Below are positions 56,429 to 64,000 of a DNA stretch of 64,000 nt, in pieces (the stretch's first letter is position 1; each line of letters opens with the position of its first letter). Source of the stretch: G963667855 sp963667855 (GTDB lineage Bacteria; Planctomycetota; Phycisphaerae; UBA1845); the NCBI GenBank assembly GCA_963667855.2, contig CAXXKI010000029.1, forward strand, positions 799,158 through 863,157, in the 5' to 3' direction. A program made the position numbers and the translations under genes. Under the pieces are notes generated by a model. The model did not search any database, was not told the origin of the DNA, and saw only the letters and a program-made list of their open reading frames with translations.

Positions 56429-56836
56429 ATGGGAGCAGGAAACATGGAAGCGATCAAAAAAGCCAAATCATTCCTGGAGTCCAGAAACGTGGATATCTCG
56501 CGAGGGAAAATGGACGGTTCGGGGTTATGGTATGTCGACGTGTTGGAAGGTACCGGTAAGTCGCCGGCCAAAACCGACGAAGTGGAAGTACATTACAGCG
56601 GCTGGTTGAGCGATGGTACAAAATTCGATTCGTCCGTAGACAGAGGACAGTCTATTGTATTTCCCCTGGACGCGGTTATTCCCGGCTGGACGACCGGAGT
56701 ATGCACCATGAAACCCGGAGGGAAACGGTTTCTGATAATACCGCCCGATCTAGGCTATGGCCCTGACGGCGCACCGCCGGTCATTCCCCCCAACGCAACT
56801 CTGGTATTTGAAATCGAGTTGTTGGATATACCCTAA
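56429..56836 (+). CDS. FKBP-type peptidyl-prolyl isomerase
   Basis: 135 residues (ATG 56429, AGGAA upstream; ATG 56444 is an alternative). One FKBP domain: VEVHYSGWLSDGTKFDSSVD, VIPGWTTGVCTMKPGGKRFL and IIPPDLGYGPDGAPPVIPPN, with active-site Tyr, Asp, Trp and Phe in place. No signal peptide, so cytoplasmic. Proline cis-trans isomerisation in folding. Confidence 0.93.
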   Translation: MGAGNMEAIKKAKSFLESRNVDISRGKMDGSGLWYVDVLEGTGKSPAKTDEVEVHYSGWLSDGTKFDSSVDRGQSIVFPLDAVIPGWTTGVCTMKPGGKRFLIIPPDLGYGPDGAPPVIPPNATLVFEIELLDIP

Positions 56837-56862
56837 TAAATCCTGCTCAGGCAAACGCCCGG

Positions 56863-58167
56863 TTATTGCCCATCGAGTTCTATATAGCCTACACTTACTC
56901 CGTTAGAGTCCGCAGGGATCAGGAAGGCGGCAAGGGAATCCCCAACGGTTATTCCCGCCGCCTGTTGAGCATTGAGCGAATCGGCGGAGTCGGCCACGGC
57001 AGTAAAGACTCCGCCACTTGTGCTTACGTAAAGCCTTTCATCATCGCCGACTCCGTCAGCAGAATCACCGGCAACGAAAACGTATTTCCCGTCGTCCGAT
57101 ATCCCCAGTGACCGGCCAAAACCAACCCTGCCCGCGGTTTCATCCACACCGTTGAGGTAGGAACCTTGTGGGTCCAGCAGTTCATTCAGGGATTCTGCAT
57201 CGCCCGCCAGAGCACGGTAATGGCTTGTATCTATTATTGAATCGTCCGTGTTTTCGGCTACGAAGAAGGCGATATTTCCACTTCCCAAGGCTGTTGGTAA
57301 ATCTGAACGACCGGGGTTACGCGCGGGCTGTGTAAATGTACCGTTTGTCACGTCGAGAACGGTAAAGTAATCATTGTCATCGAAGAAGGTCAGCAAACCA
57401 CCGCGAAGGTGTATAGCTGATGATCCTGTTCCCCCGGAAGAAGCGGGCCTGTAATGCTGGGCGGGAGCGGTGTTGGGCTCGGTCGTATCGTAAACATAAA
57501 ACCTTTCACCGCCCCTGATCGCTATCATCTGGTTTTCCATATCCAGGTCTATAGCATCAGGCGAATCGGTGGGAGCGAACGCAAATGGTGTTATAGCCAA
57601 CGACTCGACATTATTGATCCTGATCAGCTTGATCTGCCTGCCGGCTCCGTTTTCCGTGGTAGTGGTGGCGTTGCAGGTGGCGATGTAGCTATCATCCACC
57701 GCCCAGAGGTTTGCGGCTCCGACTCCACCCATGTCTATTGAGGCGGCAGAAATCGCCACCGATTGATTCGCGAGCGTATCGTAGAAAAACAATCCGCCGC
57801 TTGATCTGTCTCGGCACACCAGGTAATCACCGGTAAACGCAAACGCTTGCGAATCGTGGGTCATCCCATAAGGAATCGGTACCTCTGACGCAGTGGTTTC
57901 ACCAACCTTCAGCCAGGCAAGCGACTGCCCGTTATCGGCGTCAAAAGCCAGCATGCCATTACCGACGGCCGGTCCGCGAGCGGTTGAGGCCGAAACGTTC
58001 AACTTGACCACCGTAAGGTTCGCCCGAGCGACAGCGTCACCGGTGGGCGGTTGCGGAATGGGAGTCGGCGTTGGAGTGGTATCGCCGCCTGGATTCTGAC
58101 AAGCGGGAACAGCAATGAGGATAGAGAATACCACAAGAATTATAAGCGCAAACGTCTGGTATCTGAA
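56863..58167 (-). CDS. lipoprotein, beta-propeller-like
   Basis: 434 residues from ATG 58167 (GGAGGATG upstream). Lipoprotein signal ending IAVPAC, a Thr/Pro linker (GGDTTPTPTPIPQPP), then repeated ~50-residue blocks such as GNGMLAFDADNGQSLAWLKV and GDYLVCRDRSSGGLFFYDTL, suggesting a propeller. No enzyme motif. Extracytoplasmic; partner unknown. Confidence 0.72.
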   Translation of the reverse strand, partial: FRYQTFALIILVVFSILIAVPACQNPGGDTTPTPTPIPQPPTGDAVARANLTVVKLNVSASTARGPAVGNGMLAFDADNGQSLAWLKVGETTASEVPIPYGMTHDSQAFAFTGDYLVCRDRSSGGLFFYDTLANQSVAISAASIDMGGVGAANLWAVDDSYIATCNATTTTENGAGRQIKLIRINNVESLAITPFAFAPTDSPDAIDLDMENQMIAIRGGERFYVYDTTEPNTAPAQHYRPASSGGTGSSAIHLRGGLLTFFDDNDYFTVLDVTNGTFTQPARNPGRSDLPTALGSGNIAFFVAENTDDSIIDTSHYRALAGDAESLNELLDPQGSYLNGVDETAGRVGFGRSLGISDDGKYVFVAGDSADGVGDDERLYVSTSGGVFTAVADSADSLNAQQAAGITVGDSLAAFLIPADSNGVSVGYIELDGQ

Positions 58168-58420
58168 CATGGACACATCCTCCGGCGAGCGTATTGTAAC
58201 CAGAAATAGTTGGATAAACACAGGAGCAGCGAATTCAACCCGAACCGCTCAAACCTGTATGTCGCCCTCTCTACCATGGTGCTTCAATCAACTTTGAACG
58301 ACGGGTTTGATAATTTACTCAGGCGGTAATTGTACAGCCGGAACGCACGCGGGATCGCCTGGATGGAAGGTTATTCTTTGTATTTTGTCGGGGCTGTTGA
58401 CCACTGCTGTAAACATTTTT

Positions 58421-59734
58421 GGTTCATCCGACTAAAGCGTACTTTGTTTCGTGAATGGCGAGGATTTTCAGTTTGAAGAATTCCTTATCTCTAAATCCAT
58501 AGGCCTGGCGTTTCATGGTCTTGATCTTATTGTTTGTTCCTTCGAGAGGACCGGTTGATATTGGATAATCATAATACGCTAATATACCAAACGCATGAAG
58601 GCGGAGTGTTTGGGCAAACTTTTTGAGCATCCTGACTCCGCTGGCCTCCGCTTGAAATATCCAATCCATCAGATGGGCCTGGGCAGCCTCGCCGTCTTCC
58701 TGTTCCCAGACTTCGCGTAGTTCCTCCCTCATGTAGTAGGCCGTGGCCAGAGGTTGATTGAGGTGTAACGCTTTTTCAAGACGCTTTAGTCCACTGCTAT
58801 CAGAGTTCAGGTTTTCGGGGTTCATCAGCAGCAACCATCGCGTCCCCTTGAGCACATTCTTGTGCAACTGATCCTTGGCTTCACGGTACAGATCTCTTCG
58901 CAACTCCGACAATTTATCGTTGAACAGTTTCATTACGTGAAAGCGGTCGAAAACCAGTGCAGCGTTTGGCAGATTACTCGAGACCGCATCAATGTAGGCC
59001 GGAGACATGTCAGTGGCTACCGCTTTGACTTTCGCTCGGGATTTTCGCAATCGGTTCCAGAACGGTTTGAGAGCTTCTTTTCCCTTGCCATCGCCCACAT
59101 ACACCACCGCACCACGCTCTAAATCGAGTACTACGGTCAAGTAGCGGTGACCTTTGCCGATCGAGATTTCGTCGATAGCTATTTGGCGTAAATGCTTGAG
59201 CTTTGGACGGACAAACCGCTTAAGCAGATCCTGTTTATGTATCTTCTTAATAACATCCCAACTAACCTGCAGGTGTTCGGCCACATCCTTAATCGTCATA
59301 TGACGCAAGAGATCCAACGCATATCGTTCAAACGACCGGGTGTAACTCCGGCGGCGATCGGCAAATCCAATCTCTACCTGCCGGATGACCTTGCAGTCTA
59401 AACACTCAACGCGAGGGATAGGAAGAACGATTTTCACTGCCTTGCCACCGATTGGTACCGATTTGAAACTCCGCTCAGTGTGGCCACGGGGAGCAACATT
59501 CTTTGAACCACAGGCTGAACACCGCAGGGTGTTTCGTGGCTGGCTGAGCGAGAAAAAGACCTGGCCGTGCTTGTATTCTGTTCGTTCGTAAATATAGCCA
59601 CGAACCCCGAATCCGTGATATAGTAAGCTGGTGGACATGATGGCGTCTCCTGTATCTGAAGTCTTTGATAACCTCAGATGAGAACATCATGTCCGCCTTT
59701 TTGCTAGTCCATGTACGCTTTAGTCGGATGAACC
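58421..59734 (-). mobile_element. intact ISL3 family insertion sequence
   Basis: 1,314 bases. Perfect 22-bp terminal inverted repeats begin GGTTCATCCGACTAAAGCGT at 58421 and its complement ends at 59734. Both sides are flanked by the 8-bp direct repeat ACATTTTT (58413-58420 and 59735-59742), the target duplication length expected for ISL3. The single gene is open, so the insertion is recent. Confidence 0.97.
58424..59638 (-). CDS. ISL3 family transposase
   Basis: 404 residues, complete. Zinc-binding N-terminus (LRCSACGSKNVAPRGHTERS; VECLDCKV), helix-turn-helix (MTIKDVAEHLQVSWDVIKKI), and DDE domain with IDEISIGKGHRYLTVVLDLE (first Asp), ATDMSPAYIDAV (second Asp) and STGPLEGTNNKIKTMKRQAY (Glu). 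The stop lies inside the left terminal repeat. Confidence 0.96.
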   Translation of the reverse strand: MSTSLLYHGFGVRGYIYERTEYKHGQVFFSLSQPRNTLRCSACGSKNVAPRGHTERSFKSVPIGGKAVKIVLPIPRVECLDCKVIRQVEIGFADRRRSYTRSFERYALDLLRHMTIKDVAEHLQVSWDVIKKIHKQDLLKRFVRPKLKHLRQIAIDEISIGKGHRYLTVVLDLERGAVVYVGDGKGKEALKPFWNRLRKSRAKVKAVATDMSPAYIDAVSSNLPNAALVFDRFHVMKLFNDKLSELRRDLYREAKDQLHKNVLKGTRWLLLMNPENLNSDSSGLKRLEKALHLNQPLATAYYMREELREVWEQEDGEAAQAHLMDWIFQAEASGVRMLKKFAQTLRLHAFGILAYYDYPISTGPLEGTNNKIKTMKRQAYGFRDKEFFKLKILAIHETKYALVG

Positions 59735-59848
59735 ACATTTTTGTTGGTTTTGATTTCTCCCGGATTTCTGAGTTTCGCGTCTCTATCGATAATGTTGGAC
59801 GGTTAAGGCATTATGGATCTGAAATTTGAAATCTCAAATTAGCATTCC

Positions 59849-59867
59849 GTCGGGTCGATGACCCGAC
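59849..59867. repeat. REP-like palindrome A
   Basis: GTCGGGTCGATGACCCGAC, identical to the unit at 39629-39647. Confidence 0.82.
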
Positions 59868-59966
59868 CTACAAATCTTTGGCTACAGGCTATTCTTTGCA
59901 TTCTACGAATCTGCGTTCTACTGGTTTTATAGGCTTTGAAATTCCTGCAATGTCTAAGCAAATAAA

Positions 59967-60004
59967 GAGGGTTCGACATTTACCAATTAGAAATGCCGAA
60001 CCCC
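59967..60004 (-). terminator. terminator downstream of cheW
   Basis: On the minus strand GGGTTCGGCATTT pairs with AAATGTCGAACCC (one mismatch) and is followed by TCTTTATTTG. It ends the cheW transcript. Confidence 0.75.
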
Positions 60005-60036
60005 GGTAAGGATGGACTGTTTATGGTTACAGAAAT

Positions 60037-60558
60037 TTATTCGGAATCACCTTCGACGACAGCCTGAACGTCGGCGATTTCCTCAAGCGACAGCACCTTG
60101 TCGATATCCAGGAGGATCTTGACCGAATCGTCGACTTTTCCCATTCCCATGATACACGACGTATCAACCTGGCTGCCAAGTGACGGTGGTTTTTCCACAT
60201 TGTCCGCGGAAATATCGACAACTTCGGAAACCGTATCAACGATAATACCAAAGCACTGACCGACATCGAGTACGATGATGCAGGTTTCGTCGTTATACTC
60301 CAATTCCTCCAAACCGAATTTCAAACGCAGGTCGATCACCGGTACAACAGAGCCGCGCAGATTGATAATCCCCTTCATGAAACTGGGAACCCGCGGTACA
60401 GTTGTAATGTTCATCAGGCCGATTATCTCGCGAACCTTGAGGATCTCCAGTCCGTATTCCTCGCGACCAAGTTTGAACGTCAGGTAACGTCCGCAGCTAT
60501 CGGCTGTTTTGTCCAGCTTAGCATTAATCTCTTGAACATTCGTTTCAGCTACTGCCAT
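60037..60558 (-). CDS. cheW: chemotaxis coupling protein CheW
   Basis: 173 residues. CheW domain: RYLTFKLGREEYGLEILKVR, EIIGLMNITTVPRVPSFMKG, INLRGSVVPVIDLRLKFGLE, and GIIVDTVSEVVDIS. Links receptors to CheA. The ribosome site is GAGGTGATC. It follows the chemoreceptor gene by ~100 bases, probably in one transcript. Confidence 0.95.
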   Translation of the reverse strand: MAVAETNVQEINAKLDKTADSCGRYLTFKLGREEYGLEILKVREIIGLMNITTVPRVPSFMKGIINLRGSVVPVIDLRLKFGLEELEYNDETCIIVLDVGQCFGIIVDTVSEVVDISADNVEKPPSLGSQVDTSCIMGMGKVDDSVKILLDIDKVLSLEEIADVQAVVEGDSE

Positions 60559-60654
60559 TTGATCACCTCGTTTACTTCCAATGGTTTGGTTGGCACAACA
60601 GCCGGAAAAGATACCGGACCATATACCGGCATCTTTCCCGTAGTAACATATATA

Positions 60655-63102
60655 TTAAAACTCCTTTATTTCCGGACTATTATCCAAAAACTGGAATTCA
60701 TCATTAGACGGTCGTAATTGCGATACCGGATCACGGTTTGCTCCAACTCCGCAGGTACCAGCAAAGGCTGGAACGTCTTTTCCATTATTCTTTCTTTCCT
60801 TCGTCCCGATGGACCCACCAACCAGGGCGGACAGTTCGTCGACCATACTCTTAACCGCTTCCGCTTGGGCGGCGAGTTCCTCAGAAGCCGACGCGGACTC
60901 CTCCGCACTGGCGGCGTTCTGTTGAGTTATCCTATCCATCTGCGAAACGGCCGTATTTACCTGCTCGACACCCTGTGCCTGCTCCTCGCTGGCAGAAGCG
61001 ATGCCGGTCACCAGATCCGTCACCTTGGTGACGTCACTGACGATAGTTCCAAGAGACGTACCCACTTCGTCAGCCACGGAAGTACCCGCCTGGGCTTTAG
61101 CAACGGAATCCTCAATCAGTGAAGTGGTTTCCTGGGCCGCCTGAGCAGACCTCTGGGCGAGGTTTCTCACTTCTTCAGCCACCACGGCAAACCCCTTACC
61201 GTGTTCGCCGGCCCTTGCGGCTTCAACGGCCGCGTTCAGAGCCAGAAGATTGGTCTGAAAAGCGATTTCCTCAATCACCTTGATGATCTTGCTGATCTGG
61301 CTGGAGGACTCGTTAATGTCAGCCATCGCCTGATTGAGCTGATCCATGGTGAGGTTTCCGCTTTCGGCGGCCTTTCGCGCCTGCTCACTGAGTTCGTTCG
61401 CCTGCTTGGCATGCTCGGCGTTGGTGCGGGTCATGGAGGACATTTCCTCGAGGGCCGCACTGGTTTCTTCAAGAGACGACGCCTGCTCACTGGCGCCCTG
61501 GGCCGATTGCTGAGAGGCGCTGGAGACCTGACCGGCCGCATCGTTCACCTGCTCGGCACCTTCACTCAAACCGGTGATAATCCTGATTAGCGTACGGGTT
61601 ATCCCCCTGCTTATAACGAGAGTCAGAACCACGCCGAGGATGACGGCCACCGCTCCTACAACAGTGACATTCCTCTTGGTTTTTTCAGCAGCCGCCAGCA
61701 TGGCGGTATCGGTGCTGATCTGCTCATTGGTAATACGGCCCGCTTCACTGAGCAGATTGCGTACTTCGTTGAGGGCCGGCTGAGTATTCGTCGAATAGAT
61801 TTTGTCAGCTCTGTCGGCTCCAGCCTGGAGAAAAGCTTCAGCCTTAATGGCTTCATCAAGATGAGTTTTGAACTGATTCATCGTAGGCTGAAGATCGTTT
61901 TTGTAGCAATAAAGCGCCTGCTCCATATGCCCGTCAGTGACGGAATCGGCCATCACCTTAGCCAACTCGTAGAGCTTCTCGTAAGGCGCCCGGCAGGCAT
62001 TCAGGGAGCGACTTAACTCGGGAAATCCAGCACAAAGTTCCGCTGTCTTCTCGCTGGCCAGGAATTTACCGAAACTACACTTGGCCGGATCGGTTTCCAT
62101 ACCGAAAGTAAACGGCTTGCCGGAAGCAAACTGCTCCAGGCGGGCCAGGAATTTCTCATCGTCATCGGTCACGAAAACGCCGGTACCAACCACCCAGTTC
62201 CACGGTTTATACAGAGCAACATATGAAATCTTGGGAACTGGTTTATCACTACCGGGCATAGGCCATTTATAGGTTACAAATCCGGCCCCCTCGGCTTTGC
62301 ACTTGTTTACGAATTCAACGAATAGTTTTTTACCGTCCGGATCCGCCACTTCAGCAATCGAAGTTCCGTCCAACTGGGGTTTAAAGGGATGCATGACCAT
62401 GTTCGGATGCATGTCATTGATCCAGACATAATCCGTGTTTTCCGGGCCATAGCGCATCGTCTTGATTATTTCCATAGCCCGTTTTTGACGAGCGGTCGTG
62501 TCGCCGATAGTTACATCCTTATCACAGGCCTCGACAACGGATACACACTGCTGCACGATTCCCTGCACCCGGTTCTGATAGGCATAGAGATTTCCTTCAA
62601 GAGCGAGGTTATGACTGCATTCTCCCGCCCATTTCATCTGATCGGTCCAGAAATCGGTAAGTTGCTGCCCCAGGCCCGAGTGCGGATGCCGGTAGACCTT
62701 TTTGATTTCCAGAGCTGAATCGTGCAGACACTGGTGAGGTTTTTCCAACTGGGCGAACACTTCCTTCAATTGCGGTACCAGAACTTCCGCCTGTTTGCGA
62801 TCCTCGCTGTAATACCATTTACCGAAATTACACTGGTGCGGATCGGTCTGAACCGCCAGCTCAGTCACCGAATCGTCGGTAAGAAACGCGTTGAGTTTAT
62901 TGGTCCAGTTGAGATGATCAACTTCCGCCTGAGCCATTGATCCGCGCAGCTTGTTTCCCTCTATTACCTCACCGGCACTGGTCACTATCCCCTGAATGCC
63001 GGTATAGGACAATGTCGCTACCACGACGAGCAGGATTACGATAACTCCAAACCCCCACCCGACCTTCTTGCCGATCGTCATGTTTTTAAACATCAATTTC
63101 AC
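60655..63102 (-). CDS. methyl-accepting chemotaxis protein with CZB-Cache-CZB sensor
   Basis: 815 residues. N-terminal helix (residues ~15-35), periplasmic part with a CZB zinc domain (DHLNWTNKLNAFL; CNFGKWYY; HQCLHDSA; all ligands present), an sCache_2 domain (MRYGPENTDYVWINDMHPNM; FVTYKWPMPG; YKPWNWVVGTGVFV), and a second CZB-like unit (KCSFGKFL) that has lost the His ligands. Helix two is near residue 480, followed by signalling tip EEIAFQTNLLALNAAVEAAR. The tail after SALVGGSIGTKERKN is unusual. Partner of cheW. Confidence 0.93.
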   Translation of the reverse strand: MKLMFKNMTIGKKVGWGFGVIVILLVVVATLSYTGIQGIVTSAGEVIEGNKLRGSMAQAEVDHLNWTNKLNAFLTDDSVTELAVQTDPHQCNFGKWYYSEDRKQAEVLVPQLKEVFAQLEKPHQCLHDSALEIKKVYRHPHSGLGQQLTDFWTDQMKWAGECSHNLALEGNLYAYQNRVQGIVQQCVSVVEACDKDVTIGDTTARQKRAMEIIKTMRYGPENTDYVWINDMHPNMVMHPFKPQLDGTSIAEVADPDGKKLFVEFVNKCKAEGAGFVTYKWPMPGSDKPVPKISYVALYKPWNWVVGTGVFVTDDDEKFLARLEQFASGKPFTFGMETDPAKCSFGKFLASEKTAELCAGFPELSRSLNACRAPYEKLYELAKVMADSVTDGHMEQALYCYKNDLQPTMNQFKTHLDEAIKAEAFLQAGADRADKIYSTNTQPALNEVRNLLSEAGRITNEQISTDTAMLAAAEKTKRNVTVVGAVAVILGVVLTLVISRGITRTLIRIITGLSEGAEQVNDAAGQVSSASQQSAQGASEQASSLEETSAALEEMSSMTRTNAEHAKQANELSEQARKAAESGNLTMDQLNQAMADINESSSQISKIIKVIEEIAFQTNLLALNAAVEAARAGEHGKGFAVVAEEVRNLAQRSAQAAQETTSLIEDSVAKAQAGTSVADEVGTSLGTIVSDVTKVTDLVTGIASASEEQAQGVEQVNTAVSQMDRITQQNAASAEESASASEELAAQAEAVKSMVDELSALVGGSIGTKERKNNGKDVPAFAGTCGVGANRDPVSQLRPSNDEFQFLDNSPEIKEF

Positions 63103-63818
63103 TCCTGGTATTCAGCCGATTTCGGCCCGTTCTCTGTAATCAATCGTTAACACCACAATACTGACTGATCAGTCGAAAGTTTCTGCGGCATCACCCTTAT
63201 GCCGCAATCCGAATTGCGAAGTTTCACCCGCTCCGCTTAAAATTATCGATTAACTCCGACACCAATATTTTCACAAAAAGCACAAGAGACTTTTTCAGCC
63301 GGCCCAGCCGGCGTAAAATAACCACAAACCCAAAGCCTCTTCACAAAACACGCTCGATAGCCCTCATCCATCTATCGAAAGAAAAGGCGTTGATTGTAAG
63401 TAGAATCCGGCAGAGATTCGCACAGGCTATCAGGCTCTTTCTGGGGCAACTGGCCCCTATTTTTATAGGAATAATGGAGTAAATCGCCGGGCAAGGTCCG
63501 ATAGCAGGTAAGTCGTCGATGTCTATTTTGATAGTAAGAGATGTGAATAATTAACCCCTGTACGAGTCAACTTACGTTGGACACAAGCAAGCCGCCAAGG
63601 AGGAGATAATCGTCTTAGAAAGAGGACAATAACACTTGCGTTATTTTGTTTATCCCAATAACACCCTTCCGATCCGGGTATCTTACAAGCATTACTTCTG
63701 CCCGCGGCTTCGCCGAGAGAGTTGAGAATAGAAAGTAGAGAGTGGAATTTCTTAACGGATGGTGTTTTTAGGGTAATGAGCGACAGTCGGGCCAGCGAAA
63801 TTCGTTGTTTAAATACAA
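63103..63818. other. intergenic, short hairpins only
   Basis: About 700 bases with no gene I can support. GGGGC-AACTG-GCCCC near 63443 is a small hairpin. The promoter of the chemoreceptor-cheW operon must lie at its left side, but no consensus pair is clear. Open frames here are not supported by ribosome sites or families. Confidence 0.45.
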
Positions 63819-63837
63819 GGCGGGCGTCTCGCCCGCC
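63819..63837. repeat. GC-rich palindrome downstream of cysE
   Basis: GGCGGGCG-TCT-CGCCCGCC, a perfect 8-bp hairpin six bases after the serine acetyltransferase stop. No strong T-run follows on the minus strand, so it may be a REP unit doubling as a weak terminator. Confidence 0.6.
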
Positions 63838-63842
63838 CCCCT

Positions 63843-64000
63843 TTATTTTTTGTCCTTTACTCTCAGGGTCGGCGGAGTGATGGCCACGGTTGCGCCGGAG
63901 GCTACACTCTTGGTCAGGAAAACGGAACCACCGATAACGCACCCCTGTCCGAGTACGGTGTCTCCGCCCAGAATAATCGCGTTCGCGTAAATGGTGACGT
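63843..64000 (-). CDS. cysE: serine O-acetyltransferase, C-terminal part (cut by window)
   Basis: Only the last 51 residues are in the window. VTIYANAIILGGDTVLGQGC and VIGGSVFLTKSVASGATVAI are left-handed beta-helix hexapeptide repeats typical of CysE/EpsC serine acetyltransferases, first step of cysteine synthesis. Other hexapeptide acyltransferases remain possible until the catalytic part is seen. Confidence 0.7.
   Translation of the reverse strand, partial: VTIYANAIILGGDTVLGQGCVIGGSVFLTKSVASGATVAITPPTLRVKDKK

Noticed and set aside
63523..63942. 139-residue minus-strand gene
   Set aside because: It overlaps the real serine acetyltransferase end in another frame and crosses a GC-rich palindrome.

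Overview
The window looks like a chromosomal segment of a planctomycete, most probably of the class Phycisphaerae. The evidence is several small membrane proteins carrying the CPxCGYDLR-type zinc ribbon, a prepilin-like protein with an H-x9-DG-type tail, a PEP-CTERM protein, MlaE/F/D lipid-transport genes, and planctomycete-style B12-binding radical SAM proteins. This is inference from protein families only; there is no rRNA or tRNA gene in the window.

Positions 1-21,000 are accessory. Two dead copies of one DDE (integrase-core) insertion sequence, at 1-1,082 and 4,555-5,622 in the same orientation, bracket a radical SAM gene and a cardiolipin synthase. Then comes a stress-type cassette at 5.6-15.5 kb: two divergent DUF2294 genes with a structured leader and terminator between them, a host-attachment (eRF1-like) protein, a GT4 glycosyltransferase with a long C-terminal domain, a DUF378 membrane protein, an HflK/HflC-like SPFH pair, a coiled-coil protein and a GH130 glycosidase. 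The glycosyltransferase and hflK-like genes are broken only by single-base insertions. A second radical SAM gene follows. At 17.9-20.8 kb there is an island with an integrase-tail relic, a Fic relic broken by a 10-bp tandem duplication, and a tight minus-strand operon of three small unknown genes plus an endonuclease III-like glycosylase.

Positions 21.5-28.1 kb carry housekeeping and periphery genes: rpsR (bS18) with a polyasparagine N-terminus, a Trm112-like protein, an acyl-CoA synthetase, and a run of one SPOR lipoprotein and two large TPR proteins ending in a good terminator. Positions 28.1-30.2 kb are a repeat-rich desert: a 49-bp tandem array, a duplicated ~110-bp element, inverted-repeat elements, an orphan ISL3 end and a zinc-ribbon gene.

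Positions 30.2-47.7 kb hold a Cache chemoreceptor, a PEP-CTERM protein, a HipBA toxin-antitoxin pair with palindromic operator candidates, lipoproteins, a DUF5009 acyltransferase-like membrane protein, a Xaa-Pro aminopeptidase, a prepilin-like protein, an endonuclease/exonuclease/phosphatase lipoprotein, more zinc-ribbon membrane proteins, a GT39-type glycosyltransferase and BirA.

Positions 48.1-56.8 kb are the core: clpC, mlaE-mlaF-mlaD (overlapping operon), icd (NADP type), a YigZ-family protein and an FKBP prolyl isomerase. The end contains a beta-propeller-like lipoprotein, an intact ISL3 element with perfect terminal repeats and an 8-bp target duplication, cheW plus a large CZB-Cache-CZB chemoreceptor, and the 3' end of a serine O-acetyltransferase gene cut by the window edge. 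Most genes are single or in short operons; short palindromic (REP-like) repeats are scattered between them.
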